Assembly (NCBI GenBank): GCA_018402205.1
Contig: JAGYIX010000003.1
Location: 496,001-560,000 of the forward strand
DNA: 64,000 nt
Origin: Flavobacteriaceae bacterium
Lineage (GTDB): Bacteria > Bacteroidota > Bacteroidia > Flavobacteriales > Flavobacteriaceae
Direction: 5' to 3'
This document shows positions 62,173-64,000 of this stretch, piece by piece. Every line of letters starts with the position of its first letter. Positions within the stretch are counted from its first letter, which is position 1. Below the pieces are notes generated by a model that saw only the letters and a list, made by a program, of their open reading frames with translations, made no database searches and was not told where the DNA came from. Position numbers and translations under genes: made by a program.

Positions 62173-62715
62173 TCATTTACCTAAAAACCGGTAAAAATGC
62201 CAGAGCACGATGCCGGCGCTTACCGATACGTTTAGCGAATGCTTAGTGCCTGACTGCTTAATCTCTACTACAGCGTCGCAGTGGTCGAGCACTGCTTGAT
62301 CGACTCCGTTCACCTCGTGTCCAAAAATTAGGGCATATTGTTTTTTAGTATCCACCGCAAAAGAAGAAAGATCTATAGAATGCTCGGTTTGTTCTGCCGC
62401 CACTATAACGTATCCCTCAGATTTTAGGCGCTCTATAGCTTCTAGCGTAGTGTTGGAGTATTCCCAAGAGACGCTCTCAGTGGCTCCGAGGGCTGTTTTT
62501 CGAAGTTCTTTGTGTGGTGGAGTAGCCGTGATTCCGCACAGAACCATATGTTGAATACTAAAGGCGTCGGCCGTTCGAAAGACTGCCCCAACATTGTGCA
62601 GGCTGCGAATGTTGTCTAGCACTGCGACTATGGGTGTCTTTAGCGCTTCTTTGAAGGTCTCTACCGAAACGCGCTCTAGGGCATCCATCGACTTTTTAGG
62701 AAAGGGAGTTTTCAA
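62173..62715 (-). CDS. TrmH-family RNA 2'-O-methyltransferase
   Basis: 180 residues if the TTG at 62715 is used, 171 from the ATG at 62688; the choice is open. SPOUT-fold motifs: 'VLDNIRSLHNVGAVFRTADAF' (motif 1), 'YALIFGHEVNGVDQAVLDHCD' (motif 2) and 'SGTKHSLNVSVSAGIVLWHF' (motif 3). The target, a tRNA or rRNA ribose, cannot be told. Divergent from mutS. Confidence 0.9.
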   Translation of the reverse strand: MKTPFPKKSMDALERVSVETFKEALKTPIVAVLDNIRSLHNVGAVFRTADAFSIQHMVLCGITATPPHKELRKTALGATESVSWEYSNTTLEAIERLKSEGYVIVAAEQTEHSIDLSSFAVDTKKQYALIFGHEVNGVDQAVLDHCDAVVEIKQSGTKHSLNVSVSAGIVLWHFYRFLGK

Positions 62716-62749
62716 TAGCTGGGATCAAATTTCTATTTTCGATAAAATT

Positions 62750-64000
62750 ATGGCAAAAAATAGCAAAACCACGACTCCCCTGATGCAGCAGTACAATGCG
62801 ATCAAGAGTAAACATCCTGAGGCACTTTTGCTATTTAGAGTGGGCGACTTTTACGAAACCTTTGGTGCAGATGCCGAAGAAACGGCTAAGCTTCTAGGAA
62901 TCGTGCTTACCCAGCGCAATAACGGAGGAGATCAAACACCACTAGCAGGGTTTCCGCATCATGCGCTCAACACCTACCTTCCCAAATTAGTGCGTGCTGG
63001 CAAGCGCGTGGCCATTTGCGATCAGCTCGAAGACGCTAAACAGGTTAAGGGCATTGTTAAGCGTGGAGTCACCGAACTCATTACCCCGGGCTTAACGACA
63101 GCCGATGAGCTCTTAGACGCCAAGAGAAACAACTTTTTAGCAGCACTTTCTAAGGTAGACGAGCATTTTGCCCTAGCCCTGCTCGACCTCTCTACTGGAG
63201 ACTTTAAAGTGGCCGAAGGAACCGCCGACTATATCGAGAGTCTGCTCGCTCAATTTGATGCCGCCGAGGTGCTACTTCCTAAACCTCAACGCCAACATCT
63301 AACTGAGCGTTTTGAGTTGCAACATCCTTTTAACCTAGAGCCTTGGGTATTCGATAACCGCTTCGCCTATGAACTGCTTCTAGATCATTTTCAAACCTCT
63401 AGTTTAGACGGATTCGGATTGCACTCATCTGCCAAATCAATTGGGGTTGCAGGAGCACTTTTGCACTACCTCAGTGAAACACAGCACCATCAAAAGGCCC
63501 ACATTCAGTCCTTGTCGCGCATTGACCGCAATCGCCACCTCTGGATGGACGCCTTTACCATAAAAGGTTTAGAGCTTTTCTATCCGCTTCACCAAGGAGG
63601 CCACACCCTGCTATCGGTCATAGATTTAACCCAGACACCAATGGGTGCACGTGCTCTTCGGCAATGGATTGCCAGACCACTCACTCAAATTGAACCTATT
63701 ACAAAGCGGCATGACACGGTGGCTTTTTTCAAAGAGCAAAAGCTGCTACGCCAAAATGTTAACGATGCACTTAAACACATAGGCGATCTCGAAAGGATAA
63801 GCATGCGCATCGCTACCAGACGCATAGGCCCGAAAGAGCTGAAGGCTCTAGAAAAAACACTGCATCATTGCCTAAAAATTGAAGCCGAATTGGCCCAAAC
63901 ACCAACTGCTTTAGCTGTAGATGTCGCAGCAGTACATAAAATAAAAACAGGTATCTCCACTACGCTTAATGCTGAAGTGCCTGCCCTGCTGGCCAAAGGA
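62750..64000 (+). CDS. mutS: DNA mismatch repair protein MutS (partial, runs off the window)
   Basis: 417 codons from the ATG at 62750, open at the right edge; the ORF track misses it for that reason. The N-terminus 'TPLMQQYNAIKSKHPEALLLF' leads to 'RVGDFYETFGADAEE', the mismatch-reading Phe-x-Glu motif of MutS1. The connector and lever regions follow ('FALALLDLSTGDFKV', 'MGARALRQWIARPL'). The ATPase domain would lie beyond base 64000. Divergent from the methyltransferase, with 34 bp between the start codons. Confidence 0.95.
   Translation, partial: MAKNSKTTTPLMQQYNAIKSKHPEALLLFRVGDFYETFGADAEETAKLLGIVLTQRNNGGDQTPLAGFPHHALNTYLPKLVRAGKRVAICDQLEDAKQVKGIVKRGVTELITPGLTTADELLDAKRNNFLAALSKVDEHFALALLDLSTGDFKVAEGTADYIESLLAQFDAAEVLLPKPQRQHLTERFELQHPFNLEPWVFDNRFAYELLLDHFQTSSLDGFGLHSSAKSIGVAGALLHYLSETQHHQKAHIQSLSRIDRNRHLWMDAFTIKGLELFYPLHQGGHTLLSVIDLTQTPMGARALRQWIARPLTQIEPITKRHDTVAFFKEQKLLRQNVNDALKHIGDLERISMRIATRRIGPKELKALEKTLHHCLKIEAELAQTPTALAVDVAAVHKIKTGISTTLNAEVPALLAKG

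Noticed and set aside
1-64000. Prophage, integrative element, secretion island, toxin-antitoxin or defence system
   Set aside because: No integrase, transposase, phage structural, restriction or toxin-like gene could be recognised in any frame; nearly every base is accounted for by conserved housekeeping genes.

Overview
This window reads as a bacterial chromosome of the phylum Bacteroidetes, order Flavobacteriales. The grounds are a gldC gliding gene, a DnaG without zinc ligands, an FtsZ with a very long acidic tail, a fused DAHP synthase/chorismate mutase, a CarboxypepD_reg-type TonB receptor, the order nadK-DUF6089-uppS-bamA-ompH-ompH-murI, and many start-proximal TAnnTTTG (-7) promoters. 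Gene order suggests a Cryomorphaceae/Schleiferiaceae-like lineage rather than a classical Flavobacterium, but that is only a guess. Base composition by eye is about 40-45% GC. I see no prophage, insertion sequence or CRISPR array.

Layout. 1-1156: end of a YpdA-like flavoprotein gene, yqeY, tRNA-Arg(TCG) with terminators, and a tandem 66-bp hairpin repeat. 1157-3514: an orphan TonB-dependent receptor that runs convergently into ftsZ. 3511-18747 (minus): a complete Bacteroidetes-type dcw cluster, mraZ-rsmH-ftsL-ftsI-murE-mraY-murD-ftsW-murG-murC-ftsQ-ftsA-ftsZ, without murF, murB or ddl. Its promoter carries a MraZ-box array and DnaA-box-like sites. 18886-23733: alpha/beta hydrolase, engB, gldC, nadE, dnaG and a small zinc-ribbon gene. 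23738-33942 (minus): a long block in which pheA-aminotransferase-tyrA-DAHPS/CM-rsgA-dtd-mazG-like-aroA are nearly all overlapping, followed by queA-rlmN-ispB. It is headed by a transcription attenuator with an unannotated 19-residue leader peptide rich in Phe and Tyr codons. 34084-38272: a deoxynucleoside kinase, a membrane pyrophosphatase and pdhB. 38345-43488: a perfect 26-bp palindrome and promoter in front of etfB-etfA-DUF151-nucleoside transporter, then thyA-folA. 43493-51181 (minus): envelope biogenesis operon from a CBS protein and nadK through uppS, bamA and two ompH genes to murI. 51268-56111: pdxJ, esterase, tig, clpP, clpX. 56095-64000: GH3-family protein, DUF2797, VUT/YhhQ transporter, SppA, an HPPK-deoxynucleoside kinase fusion, a TrmH-like methyltransferase and the first 417 codons of mutS.

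How it works together. Most of the content is housekeeping: peptidoglycan synthesis and division, outer-membrane assembly, aromatic amino acid synthesis, folate and dTMP supply, proteolysis, replication priming and mismatch repair. The genome is very compact: eight of nine convergent gene pairs end within 11 bp of each other or overlap. The most novel-looking content is regulatory: the Phe/Tyr attenuator (with internally consistent alternative stems), the MraZ operator, the etf palindrome, and the tRNA-adjacent repeat. I found no strong candidate for an entirely new multi-gene system.
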